Shown here: positions 1 through 8,459 of the stretch, in pieces
Numbering within the stretch: position 1 is the stretch's first letter
Layout: each line of letters opens with the position of its first letter
Source of the DNA: Marinobacter sp. LV10R510-11A
GTDB taxonomy: Bacteria > Pseudomonadota > Gammaproteobacteria > Pseudomonadales > Oleiphilaceae
Length of the DNA: 64,000 bases
Direction: 5' to 3'
Assembly (NCBI RefSeq): GCF_900215155.1
Contig: NZ_LT907980.1
Coordinates: 248,001 to 312,000 of the forward strand
Position numbers and translations under genes: made by a program
The notes under the pieces: generated by a model
Told to the model about the DNA's origin: nothing
Database searches by the model: none
The model's input: only the letters and a program-made list of their open reading frames with translations

Positions 1-216
1 TTGGCTGTGCGTGAAGCAGAGGCGCGCCTGAAAATGGCAGAGCTGCAGGCAGCGGAAAGTAAAGATCTTGCCGAGCGCGAGGCGGCGGAGCGATTAAGGA
101 TTTCAGAAAGTGAAGCCGATACTCGAACAAAAAATAAGAGGATTTTAGCCGGGGTTTTAGGCGTCTTAGTCGGCGCAGGACTTGCTGCCACCGCGTTGAT
201 TGTTGTGGGGATATAA
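1..216 (+). CDS. Coiled-coil protein with C-terminal membrane anchor, 5'-truncated
   Basis: The reading frame is open from the first base of the window, so the true start probably lies to the left. The visible 71 residues are a charged Ala/Glu/Arg/Lys-rich helix (likely coiled coil, residues 1-48) followed by a hydrophobic segment (about residues 49-70, rich in Gly, Val, Leu and Ala) that looks like one transmembrane helix, ending a few residues from the C-terminus. That makes a tail-anchored topology likely. It stops exactly one base before the ATG of the dynamin-like gene, so the two are almost certainly co-transcribed. I do not recognise the family. A helical membrane protein beside two dynamin-like GTPases could be a membrane-recruiting partner, but that is inference from position. 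Confidence 0.6.
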   Translation: MAVREAEARLKMAELQAAESKDLAEREAAERLRISESEADTRTKNKRILAGVLGVLVGAGLAATALIVVGI

Positions 217-1851
217 ATGATGAATGAGGTGGTTCAACAGGCCAGTAGTCGCTTGCCAGTGCTTGCCCAATCCATAATTGATTGTGAAAAAAAGAAGGCG
301 CTCATTCGTCGAGTTGATGGCCTCATTATCGGTACTGGCAAGAGTGATTTTACCCAAGGTAACGTGCCCTATGCACTTAAATATAAAGGTAAAATCTTTG
401 AGCTGATTGATGTACCAGGTATTGAGGGGGATGAGTCGCGATTTATTGGCTTGGTTCAGGAAGCTGTCGCAAAGGCCCATTTGGTGTTTTATGTTAATGG
501 CACCAACAAAAAGCCCGAAAAAGCGACAGCAGCAAAAATTCGCTCTTACTTAAGGCGGGGTAGCAGTGTATGCCCGCTGGTTAACGTTCGCGGCAGTGCG
601 GACAGCTATGAATTTGAGGAAGACAGGGAATCTCTTGATCAAGGAAGTGGAGGTGTAATTCTGAAACAAACCGAGGCAGTGCTTGCTTCGGCGCTAGGTG
701 AACATGTTTTGTTGCCGGGACATTGTGTACAGGGGCTCATCGGTTTTTCATCTCTGAGTTTTGATCATGAGCTTAGTGCCAGCACAGTTCATCCCGACAG
801 AGAGTCGGATCTTGTTCGTCACCAACGTAACTTCCTTAACCATTTTGACGATTCCGATGCCATGTATCGGTTCAGTCAGATGGAGTCTGTGGTCGAGGTG
901 CTCACAGGTAAGTTGTCGACTTTCAGGGAAGATATTGTTGAGAGCAACAAGGCAAAGGTGCGTGAATTACTTGCCGAAAATCTGAACGTTCTGAAAGAAA
1001 CCCTCGAGTCTCATAAAGAGTTTGTCGCTAGGGTCGCGCCAGAGTTTGATAAGTGTCGAGCGGCCATTACCGAAGCCGTTTCCAGTTTTGAGCGTCTCGT
1101 TACATCAGCGCGCCGAAATATATATAACGAGCTTTTTAATAAGCTGGTTGAAGACAGTGACAATATTGTCGCGGATAACTTCGGTGAGGCTGCGGATATC
1201 AAACGAGAGATTGAATCAGCGTTTGAACGACACAGCCAAGACGCTCAGGCTGAGCTGGAGGCGAGCCTGGAAAAGAACATGGGTGGTTTGCAGTCCCAAT
1301 TAGAAGAAAGCGTGGAGCGATTGCTTGAAGATGTTGAAAGGGTGAAGTTTCAACAGAAAGTCCGGGCTGATCAGGCATCACGCTGGAGCTTTCAGCACTC
1401 CGATGATTTGGGTTGGAATCTGGGCCTGGGTGACTTTGGGTCTTTTGCCTTTCAAATAGGCAGCTATGCACTAAGCGGTGCCGCTGTTGGCACTTTTTTA
1501 CCGGGTTTGGGAACCATTATTGGTGGTGCCGTTGGTGCAGCTTTGGGTCTCGCCATGGCCTTGTTGAACCTGTTTATGAGCAAAGCCCGCCGAATTCGAA
1601 AGTCTCAAGTTGAGGTTCGCAAGAAATTTGAAAGTTTGCGAGATAAAAAACTTGCAGACATAGAGCCTGAGATTAGCGCCTTGATGGAGTCCGTTCGCAA
1701 GAGTGTTGAAGAGGACGTTGTTCAGCAGGTCGACGTTTTAGAAAAGAGTTTGGACGCGCCACTAGAAGTCATCGATAAGCAGATTTCGGCGTTGAGCCAC
1801 GTGAAAAACACAATTGAGATGATGCCCTATGGATCAACTAAAGCAGTTTGA
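217..1851 (+). CDS. Dynamin-like protein of LeoB/LeoC type, lacking a visible P-loop
   Basis: A 544-residue protein. It shows a G3-like DVPG motif (near residue 64) preceded by a switch-like stretch with IIGTGKSDFTQ (near residue 37), then a long charged helical region and a glycine-rich hydrophobic hairpin at about residues 420-455 that could insert in a membrane, followed by another helical arm. This is the order seen in bacterial dynamin-like proteins. No canonical GxxxxGK[ST] is present before the DVPG motif: the GTGKS there has Leu where the first Gly should be, and only about 30 residues precede it, where a P-loop domain would normally need more. Either the nucleotide site is degenerate or an internal deletion removed it. 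It overlaps the next gene by 23 bp. Role inferred: partner of the downstream LeoA-like GTPase in membrane remodelling or defence. Confidence 0.65.
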   Translation: MMNEVVQQASSRLPVLAQSIIDCEKKKALIRRVDGLIIGTGKSDFTQGNVPYALKYKGKIFELIDVPGIEGDESRFIGLVQEAVAKAHLVFYVNGTNKKPEKATAAKIRSYLRRGSSVCPLVNVRGSADSYEFEEDRESLDQGSGGVILKQTEAVLASALGEHVLLPGHCVQGLIGFSSLSFDHELSASTVHPDRESDLVRHQRNFLNHFDDSDAMYRFSQMESVVEVLTGKLSTFREDIVESNKAKVRELLAENLNVLKETLESHKEFVARVAPEFDKCRAAITEAVSSFERLVTSARRNIYNELFNKLVEDSDNIVADNFGEAADIKREIESAFERHSQDAQAELEASLEKNMGGLQSQLEESVERLLEDVERVKFQQKVRADQASRWSFQHSDDLGWNLGLGDFGSFAFQIGSYALSGAAVGTFLPGLGTIIGGAVGAALGLAMALLNLFMSKARRIRKSQVEVRKKFESLRDKKLADIEPEISALMESVRKSVEEDVVQQVDVLEKSLDAPLEVIDKQISALSHVKNTIEMMPYGSTKAV

Positions 1852-3574
1852 AATTCAGAAGCAACACACACTGAAAATTCTTGGTGATTTAAAAGGAATT
1901 CTTGAAGAGTTAGGAGATATCGGAATGGAGGTCGAGGGTGATCTGGCCAAAGTCGGGTCTGCCGTGGCTTCTTTTCAAGATGATGTTCTTCGTATTGCGT
2001 TGCTTGGCGCATTCTCAGATGGCAAAACCAGTGTTATTGCATCTTGGCTAGGTAAGGTCATGGAGGACATGAACATCGATATGGATGAATCTTCCGATAA
2101 ATTGGCGATTTATACGCCTGAAGGTTTGCCTGAAAAGTGTGAAATCGTTGATACACCCGGGCTGTTTGGTGATAAACAAAAAGAAGTGAACGGGCTTCAG
2201 GTCATGTATGAGGATGTGACGCGCCAGTATATTTCAGAAGCGCATCTTATCCTTTATGTTGTCGATGCGACGAACCCTTTGAAGGATAGCCACAATGAAA
2301 TCGTAAAATGGGTTTTGCGGGACCTGAACAAACTTGATTCTACTGTTTTTATTATCAACAAAATGGACGAAGTAACGGATCTTACCGACCCTGTTTTGTT
2401 TACTGAGCAGGCGCAAATAAAGACAGAGACCCTACAAGGAAAGCTGCAACGGGCAATCTCATTGAACGATGACGAGTTGTCTCGTTTGCGGATTGTATGT
2501 TTGGCATCCAATCCAAACGGGCGTGGCCTGCCGTTCTGGTTTGGAAAGCCGGATATCTACAAGCAACGGTCGCGAATTGACAATTTGAAAGAGGCTACCG
2601 GCGAAATTCTGGATTCCAACCTGCGCGACTCAATGATAGCCAAAACAGGCCTGGATGTTGTGTCAGATTTGGTGATTCAGCGAGTAAAAGCGGCAGATGC
2701 ACAACTTGCGGAACTCGATGTATTTGCGCGCCAGCGCGAACAGGAGTCCGGGCGGATTCACGACGATATCCAACGGGGCCAACGAGAGGTCAAACGGCTG
2801 GCCGGGGAGCTGTTCCGGGAGCTCCAAAGCATGGAGAGCCAGTTAATGGGCAAGTTGCGGCCACTGTCTCTGGAAGATATTCGGGTGTTCTTAGAGGATG
2901 AGATTGGTTACAGCAAAGAGGGTGGTGTCGGCTACAAGCTTGGTACCCGAATTAAAACCCTTGTTGACTCCTACTGTGATCAGACGACACAGATTACCGC
3001 AAGGCTGTTTCGCGAAATTAGCAGTCAGTGGGACTCAAGTGAAAGTTTTCTGAACAGCGTGAGTGCGGATGCGCTCAAGATGGGCAGTAAAGCGCTTGGT
3101 CAACTGTCGAAAGTCAACCCAGACACAATCAAGAAATCCATTTTTGCTGCCCGCGATGTTCTCGGGAAAATGACCGGACATGTTTATAAATTCAAGCCTT
3201 GGGGTGCCACCAAACTGGCCGGTGGCATTACGAAGTGGGCAGGGCCGGTAGGTGCAGCAATAACAGTGACTTCTGATCTTTATGGTGCTTACAAGGAGCA
3301 CGAGCTCGAACAGGAGCTTGAGACAACCAAAGATGAAATCGGTGAGCTGATCAAATCGGCTTTTAAAGACATCTATGATGTGATTGCAGACGACGAAAAG
3401 CTGCTCAATTTCTTTGCCCCGGAGTTGAAGGAATTTGATGGCCTGATGAAAGACCTTGATGAACAAGCAAAAGAAATTCGGCGCAATCAGAGGACAGTTG
3501 GAGAGATTGAGTTGAAACTGCGGGCATTGCCTTTGTCTGAAAAGGCCGCTTTTTCCGAGCGTAAGGCTGAATGA
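1829..3574 (+). CDS. LeoA-like dynamin-family GTPase
   Basis: A 581-residue protein with all the GTPase motifs visible: P-loop GAFSDGKT (near residue 59), G3 DTPG (near 107) and G4 NKMD (near 176). After the G domain come long helical stretches, a hydrophobic Ala/Gly/Val-rich region near residues 465-490 and a helical C-terminus. This matches bacterial dynamin-like proteins of the LeoA type (labile enterotoxin output A of enterotoxigenic E. coli), which lie in a leoABC-like operon. The start overlaps the upstream gene by 23 bp, so translation is probably coupled. Dynamin-like proteins act on membranes, and some protect against phage; whether this operon does so is inference. The downstream membrane protein starts 3 bp after the stop. 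Confidence 0.75.
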   Translation: MDQLKQFEIQKQHTLKILGDLKGILEELGDIGMEVEGDLAKVGSAVASFQDDVLRIALLGAFSDGKTSVIASWLGKVMEDMNIDMDESSDKLAIYTPEGLPEKCEIVDTPGLFGDKQKEVNGLQVMYEDVTRQYISEAHLILYVVDATNPLKDSHNEIVKWVLRDLNKLDSTVFIINKMDEVTDLTDPVLFTEQAQIKTETLQGKLQRAISLNDDELSRLRIVCLASNPNGRGLPFWFGKPDIYKQRSRIDNLKEATGEILDSNLRDSMIAKTGLDVVSDLVIQRVKAADAQLAELDVFARQREQESGRIHDDIQRGQREVKRLAGELFRELQSMESQLMGKLRPLSLEDIRVFLEDEIGYSKEGGVGYKLGTRIKTLVDSYCDQTTQITARLFREISSQWDSSESFLNSVSADALKMGSKALGQLSKVNPDTIKKSIFAARDVLGKMTGHVYKFKPWGATKLAGGITKWAGPVGAAITVTSDLYGAYKEHELEQELETTKDEIGELIKSAFKDIYDVIADDEKLLNFFAPELKEFDGLMKDLDEQAKEIRRNQRTVGEIELKLRALPLSEKAAFSERKAE

Positions 3575-3577
3575 TAG

Positions 3578-4159
3578 ATGCTTCAGTCCCTTTTTGATCG
3601 GATTACTAACGAAGCTACGTCGGAATTGTTTTTTCTGTTGGCGGGCTCGGTCATCCTTCTCTGCATTCAGCAAACCTATTCCGCAGTGCGCAAGGCCTGG
3701 TTTCGCAGACGGGTTCGCTCGAAGATATTGGCCTACAGAGAGCGGAAAGACGCCATCAATGTTGTCGACCTGGCGACCGGCGACCCGGAGTTTGAAAAAC
3801 GGAATATATTTTCACGGGAAATCTCCCGTTTTGGGGACAAACGATGTCTTTACGTCAATATGCCAAAGTCCCTACGGGACAAGCTTCGGGCGAAAGAAAA
3901 AGAACTGGGGTATATGGATTCCCAGTTTACTGGATTCCATGAGGACGCTTCGTTCGATGGCGGCAAAAAATTTGAAGACCTCGTCGAAATCACCGGTATA
4001 GAGGATTTGCCTGCGCTAATTGATAAACACCGTGTACTGGTTGGGCGCAAGTTTCTGGGCGCAGTGGAGGGCATGATTTTCAACGGTGAGAAGTACGGCG
4101 TTTTCAATCTCCGCTTTACACGCTTTGGTGAAGAAGAAAACCCCCCTCTGCCAGCCTAG
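3578..4159 (+). pseudogene. 5' part of membrane-anchored gene split by an IS element
   Basis: The remaining 193 residues start with one N-terminal membrane segment (about residues 15-33) and then a soluble domain of unknown type. The gene starts 3 bp after the LeoA-like gene. Its stop codon TAG (4157-4159) straddles the left terminus of an IS3-type element. If the element (4158-5805) is removed, base 4157 joins 5806 and the frame runs on without a stop (Ala-Trp-Val-Ala-Asn...) into the reading frame 5806-6470. This was therefore one gene of about 415 residues, third in the dynamin operon. It may still give a truncated membrane protein. Seen directly: anchor, stop in the terminus, matching frames. 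Inferred: original continuity. Confidence 0.75.
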
Positions 4160-4217
4160 TTGTCCAGTTGGCGATTTCGCCTAAATTCATGTCAGATTGG
4201 GCGGAGTGAGAGCAGTC

Positions 4218-4724
4218 ATGCCACGTTATTCCGAGGAACGTAAAGCGGCCGTGTTGAAGAAGTTGTTACCTCCGCAGAACCGCAGTGTGGTGTCGGTGGC
4301 CGCAAAGGAAGGCATATCCGAAGTGACTCTGTACAATTGGTTAAAACAGTGTCGACAACAAGGGGTGCCTGTGCCGGGTTATCGTAATGCTGGAGACGAT
4401 GGGTCTCCTGATGCCAAGTTAGCCGTCGTGATCGAAACGGCGTCTATGTCCGAAGCTGAACTGAGTGCGTATTGCCGCCAGAAAGGTCTGTATCCCGAGC
4501 AGGTACAACGCTGGAAAGACGCCTGCCTACACGGTGCCGGTCTGCAAGAAGGGCAAGGGAAAGCCGCTCAGAAGCAGCAGCGTGATGCCCGCAAAACCAT
4601 CAAGAAGCTGCAAGCGGAAGTGCGCCGTAAGGATCGGGTTCTGGCAGAAACGACCTCATTGTTGGTGCTGTCAAAAAAGCTCGAAGCCTTGTACGGCGAG
4701 GACCCGGACAGCGAGGACAGTTAA
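4218..4724 (+). CDS. IS3-type transposase OrfA (DNA-binding subunit)
   Basis: The 168-residue protein has an N-terminal helix-turn-helix of the IS3/IS150 type (residues about 5-45, ISEVTLYNWLKQ is the recognition-helix region), a second HTH-like segment (residues about 85-105) and a C-terminal basic coiled coil that mediates OrfA/OrfAB multimers. The ATG at 4218 is preferred over a TTG at 4197 because a GGAG-type ribosome site precedes it. The stop lies just after the point where the orfB frame opens, the arrangement used for programmed -1 frameshifting or translational coupling in this family. Confidence 0.85.
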   Translation: MPRYSEERKAAVLKKLLPPQNRSVVSVAAKEGISEVTLYNWLKQCRQQGVPVPGYRNAGDDGSPDAKLAVVIETASMSEAELSAYCRQKGLYPEQVQRWKDACLHGAGLQEGQGKAAQKQQRDARKTIKKLQAEVRRKDRVLAETTSLLVLSKKLEALYGEDPDSEDS

Positions 4725-4810
4725 CACCGCTGACCGAACGTACAAGGCTTTTAAACGACTATGACGAAGCTGTCGCCAGTGGCGCAGCCCGGTACAAGGC
4801 GGCCGACTTG

Positions 4811-5785
4811 ATGGAGCTGAGTCAGCGCACGTTGAAGCGCTGGCGACAGGCTAATGGCGCTGTAGCGGAAGATCAACGCCCGCAAGCGGAGCGCGTTGTG
4901 CAGCCACACCAGCTCACTCACGCTGAAGAAGCGGCCATTCTAGACACCTGCAATGAACGGGAGTACCAGAGCTTGCCACCGTCCCAGATCGTGCCTCGAC
5001 TGGCTGATAAAGGGCTTTACCTGGCCTCTGAGTCCTCATTCTACCGAGTGCTCAAAAAGTACCAGCAAGTGAATCATCGGGGCCGCATGAAACCGCCGCG
5101 CAAGGTCCCTGAGCCCACCAGCTTTACCGCCACAGGCCCGAACCAGGTGTGGAGCTGGGACATCAGCTATTGCCCCTCAGAGGTGCGCGGTCAGCACTGG
5201 TATCTGTACCTGATCATGGACATCTACAGTCGCAAAATCGTGGCGTGGGAAATCCACGAATCAGAGTCTGGCGAGCTTGCCAAAAAGCTCATTGATCGAG
5301 CTCTGTTACGCGAGAGATGTTGGCAAAACCCACCGGTGCTGCACTCAGATAACGGCGCGCCGATGACGTCCTACACGCTGAAAGCGCGGCTGGCAGACCT
5401 GGGTATGCTGATGTCTCACAGCCGACCCAGAGTCAGCAACGATAACCCGTACTCAGAGTCGTTGTTCAAAACGCTGAAGTACTGCCCGAAGTGGCCCGCC
5501 AAAGGCTTTAGATCACTGATAACCGTGCGTGAATGGATGCTGTTGTTCGAGCAGGCCTACAACGAGGAGCACCTGCACAGCGGCATCAACTTCGTGACGC
5601 CCGCACAACGGCACCAGGGTGTTGATGCAGAGTTGTTAGCCAAACGTGAAGCGGTTTATGAACGAGCAAAGAGTCTGAATCCTAGGCGTTGGTCTGGTGA
5701 TACTCGAAACTGGGCAGTCGCCGGAGCCGTATCGCTCAACCCTGGAAAGTTGCAGGAAATTGAGCGCAATAAACAGGCTGCTTAA
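4811..5785 (+). CDS. IS3-type transposase OrfB (DDE catalytic subunit)
   Basis: The 324-residue protein carries the retroviral-type integrase core. The DDE triad is visible as Asp in VWSWDISY, Asp in LHSDNG and Glu in NPYSESLF, with the expected spacing (35 residues between the last two). The reading frame is open upstream to about 4721, overlapping the end of orfA, so the functional product may be an OrfAB fusion made by frameshifting; ATG 4811 is simply the first ATG. All catalytic residues are intact, so the element may be active. Confidence 0.85.
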   Translation: MELSQRTLKRWRQANGAVAEDQRPQAERVVQPHQLTHAEEAAILDTCNEREYQSLPPSQIVPRLADKGLYLASESSFYRVLKKYQQVNHRGRMKPPRKVPEPTSFTATGPNQVWSWDISYCPSEVRGQHWYLYLIMDIYSRKIVAWEIHESESGELAKKLIDRALLRERCWQNPPVLHSDNGAPMTSYTLKARLADLGMLMSHSRPRVSNDNPYSESLFKTLKYCPKWPAKGFRSLITVREWMLLFEQAYNEEHLHSGINFVTPAQRHQGVDAELLAKREAVYERAKSLNPRRWSGDTRNWAVAGAVSLNPGKLQEIERNKQAA

Positions 5786-5805
5786 ACGCAGCTATTTGGA
5801 CAACT

Positions 5806-6470
5806 GGGTTGCAAATCACCGAAACCCGGGTGTCGAGATTGATCTTTTCAAAACAGATTATTTCACGCACCGAGTTTTTCGTTCTATCTATCACGAGCTG
5901 AAAGAGCGCGGACATGAAATCGCCAACGCGAATTCAGATACGTTTTTAAAGTATCGGCCATTCTTTACCTCGTTTGGCGTGAATTGCCTACTGATTTGTG
6001 ACGGCGGAAATGGAAAGGAAGTGGTGCTGAGTAAGAGGTCGGCCAGAGTGGCCGGTGGCAAGTCCCAGTATCACATCACAATGAACGAGGGGCTCTCCCG
6101 AACAGATAAGGATCCGTTCGGGAAAGTTGACATAGAACTCTGCTTCAAACGCGGGCTGCTCGAAGAACTGGGTATTGGCGAAAGCATTTATCAGCTTGCC
6201 GTAAAATCTGCGTTCTACGATTTTTTCCTTGAAAAGAATAACTTTGAAATCGGTGTTTCTGCCGTTTTCGAGCTTGAGCTAGATTTTGAGAAAGATATCG
6301 CACCGCTCATCGCGCGGGATAAACAGCTAGAGGTCGATTCGTTTATCCCGCTCCCTATGAGGTCCAAGACGATCAATCGATTCGTTAGAGAAAACGATTT
6401 TGTACCTCATGGGTTGTATGTCTTTGAGCGGGTGCTTTTGAGGAGGGGGCTGCAGGTGACGGCTAAATAA
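5806..6470 (+). pseudogene. 3' part of the split gene: Nudix-like domain
   Basis: This is the continuation, to the right of the IS element, of the gene starting at 3578. About 220 residues remain, without their own start. Near the middle it contains KRGLLEELGI, which resembles the core of a Nudix box (REUxEExGU) with the REU glutamate replaced by Gly; the surrounding beta-rich pattern also fits a Nudix fold. It would thus have been a membrane-anchored, Nudix-like protein. Because the usual catalytic glutamates are only partly present, nucleotide binding rather than hydrolysis is possible. It ends before a 78-bp gap and a separate small exported protein. Confidence 0.6.
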
Positions 6471-6548
6471 CTACCGTGCACTTGTTAGAGTGCGAGGCGG
6501 CAATTGGGTGTCAATTTGGTTTTTTTAATGACATAACTAAGGAATGTA

Positions 6549-6809
6549 ATGAAAATCAAGGTGTTGTGTGTCGGGTTGTTGTTATCTTCAGCCGCTATGG
6601 CCAATGATCCTGGCCAGAATCCTAAGTCAATTTCTGTACTCAATTTCTCAGAAGGCGCAGTGGATCTGTGGGTGAACGGAGAGTACAGGGAGTTGAGAAG
6701 CGGGATAGCGATGCTGCAGCCGTGCCTTGTGGGAGAGCAGGTGGAAATTCAGGTGGGTATGGAGCTCACCCATATCGAATGTGGTGAGACAAAGGAGATC
6801 GAAAAATGA
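6549..6809 (+). CDS. Small exported protein, unknown function
   Basis: The 86-residue product starts with a clear Sec signal peptide (Lys-rich start, hydrophobic core, Ala-Met-Ala cleavage region near residue 18). The mature part is about 67 residues, acidic, with two Cys that could form a disulfide in the periplasm. Its stop overlaps the ATG of the following lipoprotein gene by 4 bp (ATGA), so the two form a small operon. I do not recognise the family. Confidence 0.65.
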   Translation: MKIKVLCVGLLLSSAAMANDPGQNPKSISVLNFSEGAVDLWVNGEYRELRSGIAMLQPCLVGEQVEIQVGMELTHIECGETKEIEK

Positions 6810-7102
6810 AGCGTCTTATTACAGTACTCGCCACAACCCTTATCCTCACCGCCTGCGGTGGCAGTGAAAACTCTGATGGCTCCAAAAAATCCACTTACAG
6901 TTCTTGTTCCATTACCAAATCCGAGGCAGCTTTTGCTGGCGATCGCGCCAATGACCTTAAGCAATGCTGGGACGGGGTTAACTACAAAGAACAAAATCTC
7001 GCTTTGAAATGGTGTCAGCAGAAGGTCAGCGCTTACATAGATTCCGAATACATTTTTGGTCATTCCGTTGAATTGGAGGTTGCTTCAACGAATTGTCCTT
7101 AG
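6806..7102 (+). CDS. Small lipoprotein, unknown function
   Basis: The 98-residue protein has a lipoprotein signal peptide with lipobox ILTACGG (Cys near residue 17), followed by a Ser-rich linker and a domain with several Cys (ending in Asn-Cys-Pro). The residue after Cys is Gly rather than Asp, compatible with outer-membrane sorting. It is coupled to the upstream exported protein by a 4-bp overlap. Function unknown. Confidence 0.65.
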   Translation: MKRLITVLATTLILTACGGSENSDGSKKSTYSSCSITKSEAAFAGDRANDLKQCWDGVNYKEQNLALKWCQQKVSAYIDSEYIFGHSVELEVASTNCP

Positions 7103-7493
7103 GTAAATGGATCAGGTTTTAAGGGAAGGGATTATGTCTGGGCTCGGTCCTTGAGTACTTGCTGGCAATTCGATTCGGTGAGAATCCGGCCCAGGCCTGA
7201 ATCTGAAAGACGCGGACGCAGCGGCTCGAGTGTAGTTGCGCCGGCGAGTTAATTTGGCAGATTGGGTAATTAATGGGTTTATGACCAGCAGCGCGCAATT
7301 GCTGATTATGAGAATTGCAACGTTTACAAAACCTGCATAGACGACACGCTACCCGGCGGCCCCATCGAGCGTACGGTGGAGTATAAAACGCCGTTCTTTA
7401 GGCTTGATCGGGGGAAGGATATGAGTATTTGCTCAAATTAAATGCAAGTAAAAAAACAAAACTACCGAGTAAAACTATGAACGGGAGTAGATT
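7103..7493. other. Gene-poor gap with a probable gene remnant
   Basis: No complete gene is seen. On the plus strand from about 7270 to 7441 a frame without a start codon encodes about 55 residues with three Cys (Asn-Cys-Asn-Val-Tyr-Lys-Thr-Cys core), which reads like the C-terminal tail of an exported protein, so this may be a decayed gene. The rest (7103-7270) shows no coding signal. The promoter of the CsgG-like operon should lie within the last 100 bp. Confidence 0.35.
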
Positions 7494-8459
7494 GTGAAAA
7501 AAATACTATCACTGACAGTTGCTTTAACCCTTACCGGTTGTGCAACACAAACCCCACAAATGCAGGACGTGGAACCAGGCTTGACGGCGGAACAGCAGCG
7601 TGCGGCTCAGCTTGAATCGCAAGAAGCTGCGGCACCGGAACAGCTTGCACTGAAGCGAAAAATAGCGGTTGGCCGTCTTTCCAACGAAACCAACTATGGC
7701 CGCAGTCTACTGCGCCAGAACGCTGAAGATAAGCTAGGCGGAAAGGTGACTGATATGTTCCTTCAGGCACTCACCAATAGCGATAGCTTCCTGGTGTTTG
7801 AGCGCCCTGATGTCTCCCTGCTGCAGAAAGAAGCAAGTCTTTCGGGCCAAGAGATAGATATTGTTGGCGTGGATACTCTGGTTATCGGTTCTCTTACTCA
7901 GTTTGGCCGTGCCACTACTGGCGAACGCGGCTTTCTGTCGTCTTCCAAGAAGCAAGAGGCAACCGCAACCGTTGATATTCGCCTGGTAGATGTAAAAACA
8001 GGCCGAGTATTTGAGTCGGTAACGGGATCAGGTTCTTCTTCTACCGAGTATGCCCGCACTATGGGATTTGGCTCCGCGGCTGGGTATGACGGCAGCCTGA
8101 ATGATCAGGCCATTGCCGCTGCGGTAACTGCAGCTGTCGATAAGATGACCCGACTGTTTATGGATAAGCCCTGGACGGCGGATCTTTTGGCTCAGGAAGA
8201 CGGAATGTTGTTCATCAGTGGCGGTGAAAGCCAGGGCGTTAAGCCGAATATGGTGTTTGATATAGAAGCCAGAGGCCGCGAAGTGAAGTCTAACACTACC
8301 GGTACAACGATCAGTTTGCCTGGTAAGAAAGTGGCTGAAATTAACGTTATGAGCTTGTTTGGTGAAGATGTTCTTAACCAAGGTGCGGCAACAATGATTA
8401 CCAGCGGCTCTATTGATGGCTATAAGTTGAACGAACTCCAAGTTAAGGAGCAAAAGTAA
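7494..8459 (+). CDS. CsgG-like outer-membrane lipoprotein
   Basis: The 321-residue protein starts with GTG (GGGAG ribosome site upstream) and has a lipoprotein signal with LTGCAT. The conserved CsgG-family region follows: Lys-Ile-Ala-Val-Gly-Arg-Leu with a following Asn-Glu-Thr motif, a VFERPD-type motif and GVDTLVIGSLTQFG, then a Ser-rich strand pair (residues about 140-185) that corresponds to the membrane-spanning hairpin of CsgG. CsgG family members form oligomeric outer-membrane export channels or related assemblies. An extra C-terminal domain of about 90 residues follows. It begins a four-gene lipoprotein operon with DUF4810- and DUF799-like partners, a recurrent gene trio. There are no curli subunit genes nearby, so curli secretion is not implied. 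Confidence 0.8.
   Translation: MKKILSLTVALTLTGCATQTPQMQDVEPGLTAEQQRAAQLESQEAAAPEQLALKRKIAVGRLSNETNYGRSLLRQNAEDKLGGKVTDMFLQALTNSDSFLVFERPDVSLLQKEASLSGQEIDIVGVDTLVIGSLTQFGRATTGERGFLSSSKKQEATATVDIRLVDVKTGRVFESVTGSGSSSTEYARTMGFGSAAGYDGSLNDQAIAAAVTAAVDKMTRLFMDKPWTADLLAQEDGMLFISGGESQGVKPNMVFDIEARGREVKSNTTGTTISLPGKKVAEINVMSLFGEDVLNQGAATMITSGSIDGYKLNELQVKEQK

Larger units (their letters stand above)
4158..5805 (+). mobile_element. IS3-family-like insertion sequence (about 1.65 kb)
   Basis: Two consecutive transposase genes (orfA 4218-4724, orfB to 5785) lie between imperfect terminal inverted repeats. The outermost nine bases AGTTGTCCA at 4158-4166 match the complement of TGGACAACT at 5797-5805. The element boundary could also be placed at the inner TG/CA (4161-5802). 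No convincing target duplication is visible, which may mean it has decayed or that the ends are set slightly wrong. The element interrupts the third gene of the dynamin operon, and both candidate lengths (1642 or 1648 bp, each 1 mod 3) would restore that gene's frame on removal. Confidence 0.8.

Noticed and set aside
217..1851. GTGKS near residue 40 as Walker A motif
   Set aside because: The spacing gives LxxxxGKS instead of GxxxxGK[ST], and it sits where the switch I region of related proteins lies.
4158..5805. Target duplication of the first IS3-type element
   Set aside because: AGT/ACT flanks are inverted, not direct, so they belong to the terminal repeats; no direct repeat was found.
7103..7270. 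Cobalamin- or TPP-type riboswitch before the CsgG-like operon
   Set aside because: GGTGAGAATCCGG looked suggestive, but no full conserved core or matching stems could be found.
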